A stretch of DNA of 64,000 nucleotides from Streptomyces sp. NBC_00582. GTDB lineage: Bacteria > Actinomycetota > Actinomycetes > Streptomycetales > Streptomycetaceae. Under the pieces are notes generated by a model. That model worked only from the letters and a program-made list of their open reading frames with translations. It was not told the DNA's origin and made no database searches. The position numbers and the translations under genes were made by a program. The DNA is taken from assembly GCF_036345155.1 (NCBI RefSeq), contig NZ_CP107772.1:2480001-2544000 (forward strand), read 5' to 3'. Positions 16,837 through 26,103 of the stretch are shown here, piece after piece; within the stretch, counting starts at the first letter, position 1; every line of letters begins with the position of its first letter.

Positions 16837-17451
16837 GTGACAGCTTTTGCATTCGAGGCCGTTTATCTGGCCAGGCATGGACAGACAGAGTGGAACCTGG
16901 CTGGAAGGAAGCAGGGACGGCTGGATTCGCCCCTTACCGATCGGGGCGTCCACCAGGTGCACCACAACGCGCGACTGACCAGCCACGAACCGGTCGACGC
17001 GATTTTCGCGAGCCCGCTGAAGCGCGCACGGACGTCGGCGGAGGTGTTCGCGACAACACTGGGTCTGACGGTCCGACTACTCGACGACCTCAGCGAGGTT
17101 GACCACGGCGAGTGGTCCGGGCTCACAGACGGGGAAATCGAGTCCCGCTGGCCCGGCGCGATCGCAGCGCGGGAACGCGACAAGTATTCCTATCGCTTTC
17201 CCAGCGGGGAGAGCTACGCCGACGCGGATTCGCGGGCAGGCCGAGCCCTGGCCAGCATCGCCCAAGCCGGAGTCCGAAGACCGCTCCTGGTCTCGCACGA
17301 GATGATTGGCCGGATGCTGCTGAAGCATCTGGGCCGACTGGACCGCGAAGCGGCACTGCGGCTCAGCCACCCCTCTGACGTCGTGTATTGCGTGGGGACC
17401 GCTGGGCAGATTAGCCGACTGTCTCTCGACCGGGCCGCGGGGTCGGCATAG
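16837..17451 (+). CDS. Histidine phosphatase (phosphoglycerate mutase-like)
   Basis: 204 residues from a GTG with GGAG upstream. The phosphohistidine motif LARHGQTEWN begins at residue 11. SPLKRARTSAE carries the second-site Arg, E-DHGEWSG the proton donor region, and LLVSHEMIGRMLL the second catalytic His. It is a small soluble phosphatase; the substrate is not predictable from sequence. It is convergent with the minus-strand DUF317 operon, across 180 bp without a gene. Confidence 0.85.
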   Translation: MTAFAFEAVYLARHGQTEWNLAGRKQGRLDSPLTDRGVHQVHHNARLTSHEPVDAIFASPLKRARTSAEVFATTLGLTVRLLDDLSEVDHGEWSGLTDGEIESRWPGAIAARERDKYSYRFPSGESYADADSRAGRALASIAQAGVRRPLLVSHEMIGRMLLKHLGRLDREAALRLSHPSDVVYCVGTAGQISRLSLDRAAGSA

Positions 17452-17631
17452 CCATTCGACCTGATGACACTGTCTGAGCCAGAGGGGCACCGAACGACGT
17501 CGAATCTCGTCGGGTGATGAACTGGCCAACGCCGTCTGAAAAGCCTCCCGAAGTCATCGGGAAACGCCTCGAGAAGAAGCAGACGCTGCCAGGCGCCGTC
17601 AGCGCAGGCATCGCTCCGATGCCGCCGTAAC

Positions 17632-18462
17632 TCAGGGCAGCGTGGGCATGCCCGCATCCGGCGCATGCGGCCGTTGGATGACGAGCAGGCGGTCGTGGTG
17701 GATCTCCAGCTCCACGATCTCGTCGTCGGCGGGGACGTAGACCAGCACGGCGAGCCGCCGGCCCCGGGCGGGTTGGCTCAGGGTCAGGACGTGGTGCTGG
17801 TCCGGGCAGCCGGACAACGTATAGGCGTCGCCGGAGTTGAGGTCCGCAGCGCGGCCGTGGAAGGTGTCCACTTCCCGGCGTTGGTGCCACCAGCGGGCGC
17901 GCGACCTCATCCGGGGAAGGGCGGTGGCCTTCCGGTCGCGCTCGCTCCTCCACGCGCGGCGGCAGGGGGCGCATTCGTTGGTGGCGTCGGGGTTCGGGCC
18001 GGACAGCGGCGCGCCGCACAGGCCGCTGCCGGAGGCAGCATGATGGCGGTGCCCGGTGAAGAGGTTGCTGCGGCCGTTGGGTGCCCACAGGACCTCCTCG
18101 GTGCGCGGGCAGGATGCGTCGGAGGAAACGCTCACCTCGCCCGCCAGGCGGTGGAAGCGGTCCAGGGCCGCCGCGAGAGCCGTGCAGTTCGCGCACACTC
18201 GCCGGGCTGAAGTCGGGCGCAATTCGAGCGGCTTGCCGCAGTAGCCCATCAGATGGCCCGGTGTCGGCCGGTGAGCGGTGGCGCTCTTGCCGGTACCGAC
18301 GGCTGGCCGGAGATCCGGCTCGCCGCCGGGGTGCGGCTGCGTGGTGAGGATGAGCCAGGCGCGTGTACAGCTCTGGCACAGGGAGTGCGCCGTGTTCTCC
18401 GCGATCGGCGCGAGATCAGTCGAGTGTGTGGCGCACACGGTCAATGGCTCGGTGCCGATCAT
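17632..18462 (-). CDS. Cys-rich hypothetical protein
   Basis: 276 residues from the ATG at 18462; the frame extends to 18549 but the extra part looks non-coding. Several Cys pairs (TVCATHST, SLCQSCTRAW, RRVCANCTA, NECAPCRRAW) suggest two zinc-binding modules. The C-terminal 80 residues (RAADLNSGDAYTLSG, then RRLAVLVYVPADDEIVELE) are β-rich. It is the last gene of the minus-strand group that carries DUF317 proteins. The function is unknown and the start uncertain. Confidence 0.5.
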   Translation of the reverse strand: MIGTEPLTVCATHSTDLAPIAENTAHSLCQSCTRAWLILTTQPHPGGEPDLRPAVGTGKSATAHRPTPGHLMGYCGKPLELRPTSARRVCANCTALAAALDRFHRLAGEVSVSSDASCPRTEEVLWAPNGRSNLFTGHRHHAASGSGLCGAPLSGPNPDATNECAPCRRAWRSERDRKATALPRMRSRARWWHQRREVDTFHGRAADLNSGDAYTLSGCPDQHHVLTLSQPARGRRLAVLVYVPADDEIVELEIHHDRLLVIQRPHAPDAGMPTLP

Positions 18463-18572
18463 GACACCGTGGTGCGCGGTCCCGTTCGTAGGAGAGATGG
18501 AGAGCCGGAGCAGGGACAGGGTCCAAGCAGACCTCCACAGGATAGGCATCGGGTGGGTGACGAGATGTGCCG

Positions 18573-19103
18573 TCAGAGGGCGTCGAAACGGCTAGGCAGG
18601 GTGGCGAGCATGCGGGCGTCCTCGGCCGCTCTGTCGGCCTCGGCCCGGGCGAGTGCGACCGCGCAGGCGCCGTACTCGCGCTCGTTCAGCGCTCCGGCCT
18701 TGGTGCACTGCCCGTCTTCGATGATGTAGCGGGTCACTGTTCGGACCAGGCCCGAGCCGGTGGGTGAGTCGGACACCAACGACAGGACCGACGATCCGCA
18801 CCGGTTGCTCGTATCCGCCACGGCCTGGTCCACCAGGCAGGTCAGGCGGTCGAAGCGCTCCGCGCTCACCGGACCGAGGGCGAGCCGGTTACCGCCCAGA
18901 TAAAGGACTTCCGCGAGCACTTCCCGCGCGATCAGCGGCCGGACGACGTGCAAGTAGTGCCGTCCCGGCCCAGCCGCCGTGATGGCGTCGGCGAGCACGA
19001 GTCGTCCTGGGGACAGGGGTGAGATCGACAGGTTGATGTCCTTTCCATAGGGAGCGACTGCCTGGGCTTCAGGCCAGCGGCCGGTGTGGGGAGGTGTCGT
19101 CAG
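18573..19103 (-). CDS. Hypothetical protein, apparent CTG start
   Basis: 176 residues. The frame has no ATG, GTG or TTG near the natural beginning, but CTG at 19103 overlaps the upstream stop as CTGA, exactly like the ATGA/GTGA/TTGA overlaps elsewhere in the window. The protein has a β-rich start (INLSISPLSPGRLVLADAI, then GRHYLHVVRPLI) and ends in a helical segment with the acidic/Ala-rich ALARAEADRAAEDARML. The family is unknown. It is coupled to the DUF317 gene. Confidence 0.55.
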   Translation of the reverse strand: MTTPPHTGRWPEAQAVAPYGKDINLSISPLSPGRLVLADAITAAGPGRHYLHVVRPLIAREVLAEVLYLGGNRLALGPVSAERFDRLTCLVDQAVADTSNRCGSSVLSLVSDSPTGSGLVRTVTRYIIEDGQCTKAGALNEREYGACAVALARAEADRAAEDARMLATLPSRFDAL

Positions 19104-19786
19104 TCGCGGCGCACGACGGTGAGCCGCTCCTGCCCGCCCTCGGGCAGGGTGCGCCGGGGCACGGGGACCGGGGAAGCGAGCGAGGCGGCGAAGACCGCGA
19201 CCAGGTCGTGCGGGACGCTGGCGCTGAAGCTGGCGCACCATAGGTACGGGGCGCCGAGGACGGGTTCCGCCCATGCCTGCCAGCCCATCAGGTCGGGGCG
19301 CGGGTCGGCGTCCTGGATTAGCGGGGGCAGTTCCTCAAGCGACACGCTGGAGGCGAAGCCGGGGTCCGTGGCGGTGGTCGTGGGGCGGTCCACGTCCCTC
19401 ATCCAGCCCTGGGCGACGAGCGCGGCCAGGACCTCCTCCGGCTCGCCGAAACCCATATCGGGCACATCGCGGGTGTCGAGCGCGACGAGGAGGTCGGCGA
19501 GTGCCTCGAGAGGGACGCCGGTGGTGAAGTAGGCGTTCCACTCGGTCAGGGCGCTGGCGGAGTGCTGGCGAACGGACAGCTGCCAGGCCACAGGCAGGCC
19601 GCCGAGTTCGAAGGGGCAGCTGGCGAGGATCCACTCGGCGCCGCGCAGCTCGTCCGGGCTCACATAGAGCAGGGTCTGACGGGCAGTTGGCCACAGGCGC
19701 CAGCCCATACCAGTCAACAGGTCGCCGATCCGCTCGGCGAGAGCGCCGTCGTCACCGGCCAGATGGCGCGGGGTGACCCAGTACAC
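19100..19786 (-). CDS. DUF317 protein
   Basis: 228 residues from the GTG at 19786; the frame is closed by a stop 33 codons upstream with no other start. YWVTPRHLAG opens the first DUF317 repeat, and the second begins near GWQAWAEPVLGAPYLW. Conserved features include the short W- and F-rich strands and PHDLVAVFAASLASP. DUF317 is a family expanded in Streptomyces, often on mobile elements, with no proven function. Two related genes lie in this window (20273-20626 and 32194-33066). Confidence 0.75.
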   Translation of the reverse strand: MYWVTPRHLAGDDGALAERIGDLLTGMGWRLWPTARQTLLYVSPDELRGAEWILASCPFELGGLPVAWQLSVRQHSASALTEWNAYFTTGVPLEALADLLVALDTRDVPDMGFGEPEEVLAALVAQGWMRDVDRPTTTATDPGFASSVSLEELPPLIQDADPRPDLMGWQAWAEPVLGAPYLWCASFSASVPHDLVAVFAASLASPVPVPRRTLPEGGQERLTVVRRD

Positions 19787-19864
19787 CGGGTCCGGCGAGT
19801 CAGGGTGGGAAGGGTCGTGTCGGTGGTGCGGGTGCAGGGGCGCCTCCGAAAGGTCGTGGGTGTT

Positions 19865-20170
19865 TCAGCTACCGCCGTCGCTCGGCGGGGTCGCCGTGCG
19901 CCGACGGCGTGAGGGAGCCTCGGCCAGCTCGTGCCAGGTGAGCTGGACGGCGACGTTCGGCGGCAGGTGGCCGATCTGTACGGCGTCCTTGGCTTCGGCA
20001 ATGAAGACCAGCGGGTTGCCGTCCTCGTCCTGCGAAGCGATCACCCCGCCGATACGGTGCGCCATGGGAAAGAACGGGTTGATGGCAAGCCGGGCCGGCG
20101 CTTCACGGTCGCAGGCGGACAGAAGGCCGATGAGGTCGCCGACGGTCATCTCGGGCAGGTGCGGATCCAC
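19865..20170 (-). CDS. Small hypothetical protein in the DUF317 operon
   Basis: 101 residues from the GTG at 20170, with GAGGAGA 7 nt upstream. MTVGDLIGLLSACD is followed by a β-rich core (RLAINPFFPMAHRIGGVIAS, then NPLVFIAEA), ending in a basic disordered tail. It is likely a small soluble adaptor; no family is recognised. Confidence 0.6.
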   Translation of the reverse strand: MDPHLPEMTVGDLIGLLSACDREAPARLAINPFFPMAHRIGGVIASQDEDGNPLVFIAEAKDAVQIGHLPPNVAVQLTWHELAEAPSRRRRTATPPSDGGS

Positions 20171-20272
20171 TGCGTTCTCCTCGCGGTAGCGGACAGGGTG
20201 TCCAGGAGTCAGGCTGAGCAGGGCATGCGTTGTTGTACGACCCGGTGGTGCAGATGCGGGCCGCCATCCCAT

Positions 20273-20626
20273 TTAGAGGGGCTGGGCGGTGGCCAACACC
20301 TGGGCCACAGCAGCGGCAACGACGTCCGCCGGGGTCTCGGTGTCGAACGACATCCGATACCCACGGGTCTTCGCGGTGCCGGTGACTGCGATCACCCACC
20401 CCTCACCGTCGGTGCCGGAGCGCCCCATCGGGAACCAGCCGAGGTAGAACCTGCCGTCCCTGCTGTTCACATGGACATCGGCGCGGTCGTCCACGACCAG
20501 CTTGAAGTCGGCGTCGGTGAACTGATCGGTTACCAGCGTCGGCTGGCCGGGACCGAGTTTCCAGGAGTGCAGCCGCAGGGCCTCGACGGTCGTGGCGAAT
20601 CCGGGCTGGGCAACCTGTACGGTCAC
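20273..20626 (-). CDS. Short DUF317-like protein
   Basis: 117 residues from the GTG at 20626 (AGAGAGG, 8-nt spacing); ATG at 20632 is an alternative. A single DUF317-like repeat is seen: LVVDDRADVHVNSRDGRFYL, then GEGWVIAVTGTAK and PADVVAAAVAQVLA. It is the first gene of the minus-strand operon. Two 18-bp tandem repeats lie 150 bp upstream and could be its operator. Confidence 0.65.
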   Translation of the reverse strand: MTVQVAQPGFATTVEALRLHSWKLGPGQPTLVTDQFTDADFKLVVDDRADVHVNSRDGRFYLGWFPMGRSGTDGEGWVIAVTGTAKTRGYRMSFDTETPADVVAAAVAQVLATAQPL

Positions 20627-21191
20627 CGGCATCACCTCTCTGACCTGGCACTTTCCGGGAAGGCGTCTACGTTGACATGCCCCCGGAGCGTTGGCCAGTC
20701 TTTCCGCGATCTTTCCTGTCTGCCGCAGGCGAACTCTTGTCCGTTGTCAGTGTGGGGTCTCAGATGGCGTGGCCAAATCTCGCGGCCAATGGCCACCTCG
20801 CGGCCAATTGCCACGGATCTGAGCCTTTCCGGCCACCCTGTTCGCTCTAGGGGATGAAGGCGAGGTGGCGCAGCCCTCTTCTGGACAGTCGCTCGGCAGT
20901 CCGGCCTCCCGGCTGCTCCCGCTGAACGCCTACCTCGGTGCCAGGCTCCTGCCCCATGAACACGTCGGGCTGGGCATCTTCACCACCACCGTCGCGCTGA
21001 TCCTCGCGGCGAACCTGACGGTCCGAGGGTCTGAAACCGCTCGGCGTACACCGGTAGAAATGGCGTCTGCCCGGCAGCCGGTCATGGGCCCGCCAGCCGA
21101 AGTACCTCGGCACCTCCCGCCAGCGCCAGCCCGTTGTCTCCTGCCTACGGTTCCGGGACCAACCTCGGCACCGTAGGCGAAGATCGGGGAC
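20627..21191. other. Intergenic region between divergent genes
   Basis: It holds the 18-bp tandem repeats and no convincing gene. A 103-codon plus-strand ORF from 20865 has one hydrophobic stretch but no ribosome-binding site and poor codon structure. A long minus-strand frame through 20847-21926 is antisense to the next gene. Confidence 0.5.
20780..20815. repeat. Two 18-bp tandem repeats, candidate operator
   Basis: TCGCGGCCAATGGCCACC (20780-20797) is followed directly by TCGCGGCCAATTGCCACG (20798-20815). Each contains a GGCC-AAT-GCC near-palindrome. A third half copy, GTGGCCAAATC, lies just upstream. Confidence 0.55.
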
Positions 21192-21914
21192 ATGAGCTTG
21201 TGGGGTATGGGACAGGAGACAGCCACCGCCGTTATGGGCGCCGGAGGAGCTGTGGTGGGCGCGGCCCTCACCGGGATGTTCACCGTTCGTGGTGCGCGAC
21301 GGCAAGCCGCAGCCGCTGTCCAAGCCGGGCTCGCCCAGGCCGCCAGCGCCTACCTCGGCCCCCTCGACACGGCCCGCCGCGCGGCGCAGAGGGAAGCCTA
21401 CGTACGGCTCATGACGGCAGCCCAGAGCTACGCGACCGAGGTACACCCGGTCCTTCGGCTGGCCAGGGGGATGGACAGGGCGGCCGCGAACACAGGCAGG
21501 CTCTCCCGCAGGGAGGCCGCCAGAGAGGCCGCGGCAGAAGCGGACTTCCGGGATCGCATATCGGCGGTCAACAACCCGAACCCGGTATCGACGGCTGTCC
21601 AGCATGTGGAGCTCGAAGGGCCCGCCGAGGTAGCCGAGGCCGCGCGGCAGGTGCGCGCCGCCACCACCGGCCTCTTCCGCACGCTCCGGCAGGCGGGGCG
21701 TAGCGAGCGCGTGGCCGGAGGAGTCGTCCCGCCGGACCCGGAGCGCTCCTGGACGCGTCATGAGGAGCTGCTCACCGCGATCGAGCGGTTCACGCAGGCC
21801 GCGCAGGAGCACCTGAACCGCCGAGACCATCCACGCAGTGACGAGCGGCCCGGGCGGTGGGCACGGGTTCCCGCGTTCTTCAGCCGGAGTAGCGCCCGCC
21901 GGACAACCACGTGA
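21192..21914 (+). CDS. Membrane-anchored coiled-coil hypothetical protein
   Basis: 240 residues from the ATG at 21192. One N-terminal hydrophobic segment (AVMGAGGAVVGAALTGMF) is followed by a long, Ala/Arg/Glu-rich helical region typical of coiled coil. This layout is common among Streptomyces proteins of unknown role. It stands alone, with the DUF317 operon diverging on the left and a decayed minus-strand gene on the right. Confidence 0.65.
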   Translation: MSLWGMGQETATAVMGAGGAVVGAALTGMFTVRGARRQAAAAVQAGLAQAASAYLGPLDTARRAAQREAYVRLMTAAQSYATEVHPVLRLARGMDRAAANTGRLSRREAAREAAAEADFRDRISAVNNPNPVSTAVQHVELEGPAEVAEAARQVRAATTGLFRTLRQAGRSERVAGGVVPPDPERSWTRHEELLTAIERFTQAAQEHLNRRDHPRSDERPGRWARVPAFFSRSSARRTTT

Positions 21915-21938
21915 CCGCTCGCTCACGGATGCCGGCGC

Positions 21939-22112
21939 CTACTGGCCGGGCTGCACCTTCACGATGTTGATGTCCGTGGCGGTGCCCTCGGCCTCCAGCG
22001 TCCTCTTGCGGTCCTACGCGCTGGGCGGGTCGTAGCTCACCACCGACGTGCGCTTCTTGCCGTCCTGTACCCACTGGACCCGGTAATTGCTCCCTCTCGG
22101 CTTGGTGTGCGA
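21939..22112 (-). pseudogene. Decayed small gene with in-frame TAG
   Basis: The minus strand reads a compact protein-like sequence, with NYRVQWVQDGKKRTSVVSYD, then PPSA, a TAG stop, then DRKRTLEAEGTATDINIVKV and a natural end PGQ-stop. The frame agrees on both sides of the TAG, which sits where GAG (Glu) would fit. The start is also missing, since a stop lies just before SHTKPRG. I take it as a single inactivated gene of about 60 codons. It could be two fragments or a sequencing error. Confidence 0.55.
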
Positions 22113-22302
22113 CTACCAGCCGCGGTCCACAACCTCGTATCCAGGACTGAATGCGTGGCCCTGCCCTGGTCAGAATGAGCCGAGCACTGTGGCAGCGGCG
22201 GTGGGGGCCGACCGTCGCAGGGCTCCGAAAATCAAAGTGATCACTTCCTTGTCTCCCCTACCCTGCCGGACACCGACAACCCCTCCTGACGAGGACGCCC
22301 CG

Positions 22303-23115
22303 ATGACGAGCAACCCCGCCGTGCGCCCGGAGATCATCGACTTCTACACCCGGTCCGACGAAGCCGCACGGCTGCAGACCACCGCCACAGGCACCCTGGA
22401 GTTCGCGCGCACCCGCGAATTACTACGCCGCCACCTCCCGCCGGCACCGGCCCGCGTGCTCGATGTCGGCGGTGGTCCCGGAACGCACGCCCGGTGGTTG
22501 GCCGATGACGGCTACACGGTGCACGTCGTGGACCCCGTCCCCAAGCACGTCACCCAGGCAGCCGCCATCGACAGCGTGACGGCCGAGCTGGGCGACGCCC
22601 GCCGCCTCACCGCCGCGGACAGGACGTACGACGTCGTTCTGCTTCTCGGCCCGCTCTACCACCTCCACGACCAGACCGACCGAATCTCCGCGCTGACGGA
22701 GGCGGCCCGCGTGGCCCGGCCTGGCGGACTCATCGCCGCGGCGGCGATCTCCCGCTATTCACCCCTCCTCGACTACATCGCGACCACCAGTATCACCGAG
22801 TCCGCGATCCAGGACGGGCTCCGTGACACCCTGGCCCAGGGCCGCTACGCCGGACAGCGCGGCTTCACCGTCGCCTACTTCCAGACCTCCACCGAGCTGC
22901 GCGCGGAGGTCACGGAGGCCGGTCTTACCGATCCCCGCCTCTACGGAATCGAAGGACCCGGCTGGGTGGCGGTCAAGGCCATCGAGAAGTACACCAGCGC
23001 CAACCTCATGGGCACGGACATATACGAAGCGGCCCTCGCCGCGGCGCGCATCGCGGAACCGCACGCGGCCCTCACCGACGCCTCCGCCCACTTTCTCGCC
23101 ATCACCGGGCCCTGA
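22303..23115 (+). CDS. SAM-dependent methyltransferase, contains a TTA codon
   Basis: 270 residues from the ATG at 22303 (GAGGA upstream). Motif I VLDVGGGPGTHARWL lies at about residues 52-66. HVVDPVPKHV (motif II), DVVLLLGPLYHLHD and RVARPGGLIAAA are the other class I methyltransferase strands. The substrate is unknown. Codon 40 is TTA (22420-22422), so translation would depend on the bldA tRNA and be tied to development. It is followed 20 bp later by an SDR gene with its own leaderless-type promoter. Confidence 0.85.
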   Translation: MTSNPAVRPEIIDFYTRSDEAARLQTTATGTLEFARTRELLRRHLPPAPARVLDVGGGPGTHARWLADDGYTVHVVDPVPKHVTQAAAIDSVTAELGDARRLTAADRTYDVVLLLGPLYHLHDQTDRISALTEAARVARPGGLIAAAAISRYSPLLDYIATTSITESAIQDGLRDTLAQGRYAGQRGFTVAYFQTSTELRAEVTEAGLTDPRLYGIEGPGWVAVKAIEKYTSANLMGTDIYEAALAAARIAEPHAALTDASAHFLAITGP

Positions 23116-23135
23116 CCGGTCTAGGGTGTCGCCTC

Positions 23136-24005
23136 ATGACGCTGCTGATCGTGGGTGGGTCCGGGTTCCTGGGCACCGAGCTGGTCCGGCAAGCTGTATC
23201 GGCGGGACGCCCGACGGCCGCGACCTATACGACCAGGCCCGGCGGCGCTCCGGGGGTTACTTGGCGCAGCCTCGACCTGCGGGATCCAGGGAGCGTGGAA
23301 GCGGTCGTGGCCGAGGTGAACCCTCGCGTCATCGTCAATGCATCGAGCGGCGGGGCCGACTGGGCAGTCACAGCCGAGGGACCCGTCCGCCTCGCGATCG
23401 CCGCGGCGAAGGCCGGAAGCAGAATGATCCAGGTCTCCACCGACGCCGTCTTCTCCGGCAAGAGCCACGTTCCCTACGACGAACACTGCAAGCCCGACCC
23501 CATCACCCCGTACGGAGCGGCGAAGGCCGCCGCGGAAACGGTGCTTCTGCTCCATCCGGACGCCGCCGTGGCCCGCACCTCGCTGATCATCGGAGACGGA
23601 CAGTCCGAGCACGAACGCACCGTCCACGAACTGGCCACCGGCACCCGCGAAGGCGTCCTCTTCACAGACGACTTCCGATGCCCGGTCCACGCGAGCGATC
23701 TGGCCGCAGCGCTCCTCGAACTCGCGTCGGGCGACACGACCGGCGTCCACCACCTCGGCGGGAACCAGGCTCTCAGCCGGCACGAGCTGGGCGTGCTCAT
23801 CGCCCGACGCGACGGACTCGACGCATCGCGACTGCCCACCGGCCTACGGGCCGACAGCACCCTTCCCGGGCCCCTCGACATCCGCCTCGACAGCCGCTCG
23901 ACACAGCGCAAGTTGCGCACCCCGCTGCGCGGCGCGCACCAGTTCCTCGCCCCCACGGCCTCGACGCCGCAGCCCGCCGACCGCGCGCCACGCGGGCGCC
24001 GGTAG
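23136..24005 (+). CDS. NAD(P)-dependent sugar reductase/epimerase (RmlD-like SDR)
   Basis: 289 residues. The Rossmann motif VGGSGFLG lies at residues 6-13, the conserved Thr/Ser strand in IQVSTDAVFSG, and the catalytic Tyr/Lys in PYGAAKAAAE. The layout matches extended SDR proteins of the dTDP-4-dehydrorhamnose reductase type. TAGGGT at 23122-23127, only 8 nt before the ATG, fits a -10 box of a leaderless transcript. The C-terminal 40 residues are basic and disordered. Confidence 0.8.
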   Translation: MTLLIVGGSGFLGTELVRQAVSAGRPTAATYTTRPGGAPGVTWRSLDLRDPGSVEAVVAEVNPRVIVNASSGGADWAVTAEGPVRLAIAAAKAGSRMIQVSTDAVFSGKSHVPYDEHCKPDPITPYGAAKAAAETVLLLHPDAAVARTSLIIGDGQSEHERTVHELATGTREGVLFTDDFRCPVHASDLAAALLELASGDTTGVHHLGGNQALSRHELGVLIARRDGLDASRLPTGLRADSTLPGPLDIRLDSRSTQRKLRTPLRGAHQFLAPTASTPQPADRAPRGRR

Positions 24006-24209
24006 AAGGACGACACACGCGCAGTTCAGCGAGAGCGCATCGGGCGCTTCGGCATCGACACCGAATACGACTGATGCGGCCAGCCATGGGGATCCGCCAC
24101 TGTCGTGAGACTGATCAACCCCAACGGACAAGAGCACGACGAAGTCGTACGCGGCTGGGCACGTTCGGTGGTACATCTCTCCCCTCCTCGGCGAGGGGGA
24201 GGTTGCGGC

Positions 24210-24572
24210 TCAGCCGCCCGCATGGGTGAGTGTGAGGTGGAGGGCGAAGACGCCGAGGGCTTCCTTCTCGGGCGGGTAGATGTCGCGGATCGCGGCGACG
24301 AGCTGATCATGGCTCATGTTCGGTCCGCCGATGGCGGCCGGGTCCTCGGCGTCCAACATCGCGGCGAAGGACTCATACTCCTCCACCGCAGTGACGCGAG
24401 CGTTCAGGAACTCGTCCGCGCAGGTGATCCGCAGGGTGTCCCCGGCGTTGATCTTGCGGATCTTGGGATAGCCGACGCGGACCTCGATGGTCTTCGCACC
24501 GCTGGCGATCAGATCGAAGTACGGCTTGCGGATGGTGAGGGAGTGCTCGGCAGGCTGCTGGGCACCAGTCAC
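24210..24572 (-). CDS. ASCH-domain protein
   Basis: 120 residues from the start at 24572. HSLTIRKPYFDLIASGAK, then KTIEVRVGYPKIRKI, INAGDTLRI and ARVTAVEEYESF, is the ASCH fold, an RNA-binding or nucleic-acid-processing β-barrel (relatives include YqfB amidohydrolase). The catalytic Lys/Glu positions appear present (K in IRKPYF, E in TIEVR). It lies just downstream of the broken regulator gene. Confidence 0.8.
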   Translation of the reverse strand: MTGAQQPAEHSLTIRKPYFDLIASGAKTIEVRVGYPKIRKINAGDTLRITCADEFLNARVTAVEEYESFAAMLDAEDPAAIGGPNMSHDQLVAAIRDIYPPEKEALGVFALHLTLTHAGG

Positions 24573-24590
24573 GTGACGTCTCCTTCTGGT

Positions 24591-26046
24591 TCATGCTCCG
24601 GGTGCTGCGGGCAGGGTCGGCCGGGCGGCTACGTCGGCGGCGGCCAGCCGCTCGCGCAGGCCCGCCACGGCCGCCTGGAGGGGATAGCGCCGGGTGAGGA
24701 ACGAGGTAAGGTCGCCGACCCGGTGGCGGACGGAGTCGACGACGCGGGCGGAATCGAGGGCCTGGTGGCCCAGCGCGACGGCGTCGTCGGGGTCTCCGAG
24801 CTGGGCATGAGCGAGGGCCAGGTCGATCCGGGCGATGGCCTCCCGGCTCGGTGAGCGGGATGCCTCGGGCGCCGATTCTAGGTGGCAAGCACGTGTTCGG
24901 CATGCTGACGGGCCTGTTCAGCTTGGCCGAGCCAGATGAACGAGGTCGCCGGATACGAGGTGAGGCGTAGTCGGCCAACGGCAGCACGTCCGTGCCGAAG
25001 CGGCGGGGTGAGCGCGGCGGCAGGAGGCGATAGGCGTCTTCGGCGGCCTGGAAGGCGGCGGCGAAGCCGTCCGCGTCGCCGTCGCCAGCGGCAGCGCGGG
25101 CGGCCTGGGCATGCAGCCGCACGGTCAGCGGATGCGTGACCGGGGCCTCGATGAGGCCCTTGAGAGCCGCTTCGCGGGCCTTGCCGGGCCGTTGTTCATA
25201 CAGGTTGATGGAGGCGGCAGCGTCCATCGCCCACGCGCACAGCTGGCCGTGGACGAACGCGTCGGTGGCGAACGCCAGACCGGTGCGAGCGTCCCCGAGG
25301 TCGTGAGCGAGCCAGGCCAAGAGCTCCGACAGCCACCCGGCGAACGCCAGAAGTTCGCGTTCTTGGCGGTGGGTGTGTTTGGTCTTGAGCAGGGCGTCGA
25401 CCTTCCGCCGGTAGTCCATCACCGCGTCGAAGACCGCCCTGGGAGGCTTGAGTGAGTAGGCGTGGTTGAACTCGCTGACCGCGAGGTCGAGGTGGTCCAG
25501 GATTCCCGAGCCGAGTGAGGACGCCTCGGCCTGCTGGGTGAACTCCATGGCCTCGGCGGCGGCCTGCTCGAGTATCTCTGCTGCGGCAGCCGGGGACGCC
25601 ATAGCCAGTCCGGCGAGTTTCACCACGTCGCGACGCTTCGTTGCCTCCACCTCCGCAAAGGTCCGCGAGCCCTCACCTGCTCGGGCTGCTTCCCCTGCGG
25701 GAAGTGTTCCATCCAGGCTGCCCCCGCTCCAAAGCGGAGGGGTCTCGTCCGATGCGGGGGCGGGTGAGTAGTCGCGGGCGAAGCCCAACTCGACGGGGTT
25801 GGTGGTGAACAGGCGGCACAGCAGGTCCTGGTAGTCGGGACTGGGCAGGACGCCTGCCTCCCAGTCCTTCCACGACCGCTCGGACATCCCCACCTTGGCC
25901 AGGTGCTCGTCTTCGACCAGCTGATGGGCGGCAGCAACGGCCTGGGCGACGGTCCACCCCCTCGCCAAGCGGCGGCACTTGAGGCGGCGGTGACCGCAGT
26001 GGGCCTCGATCTCGGCGGCGATTTCCGCGACCAGGACCGGTGGCAT
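24591..26046 (-). pseudogene. XRE/TPR-type regulator broken by two frameshifts
   Basis: Start MPPVLVAEIAAEIEA at 26046. HTH region (RLARGWTVAQAVAAAHQLV, then MSERSWKDWEAG) followed by a long helical TPR-like domain, as in Streptomyces plasmid XRE-TPR regulators. The frame is lost twice. Near 24960 the sequence leaves frame after LPLADYA, continuing naturally as TSYPATSFIWLGQAEQAR in another frame. Near 24882 that second frame meets a TAG, and ESAPEASRSPSREAIAR continues in a third frame to a normal stop at 24591. One missing base at each point would restore about 485 codons. Confidence 0.7.
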
Positions 26047-26103
26047 GGGGTCGGGGGAGCCGGCTCGGCCCAGCGCGCGTTCGCGCAGGGCCTTGCCTAC
26101 CAG

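Noticed and set aside
20847..21926. A 359-codon minus-strand frame
   Set aside because: Its composition (Gly/Arg/Glu) and overlap with the coiled-coil gene mark it as antisense.
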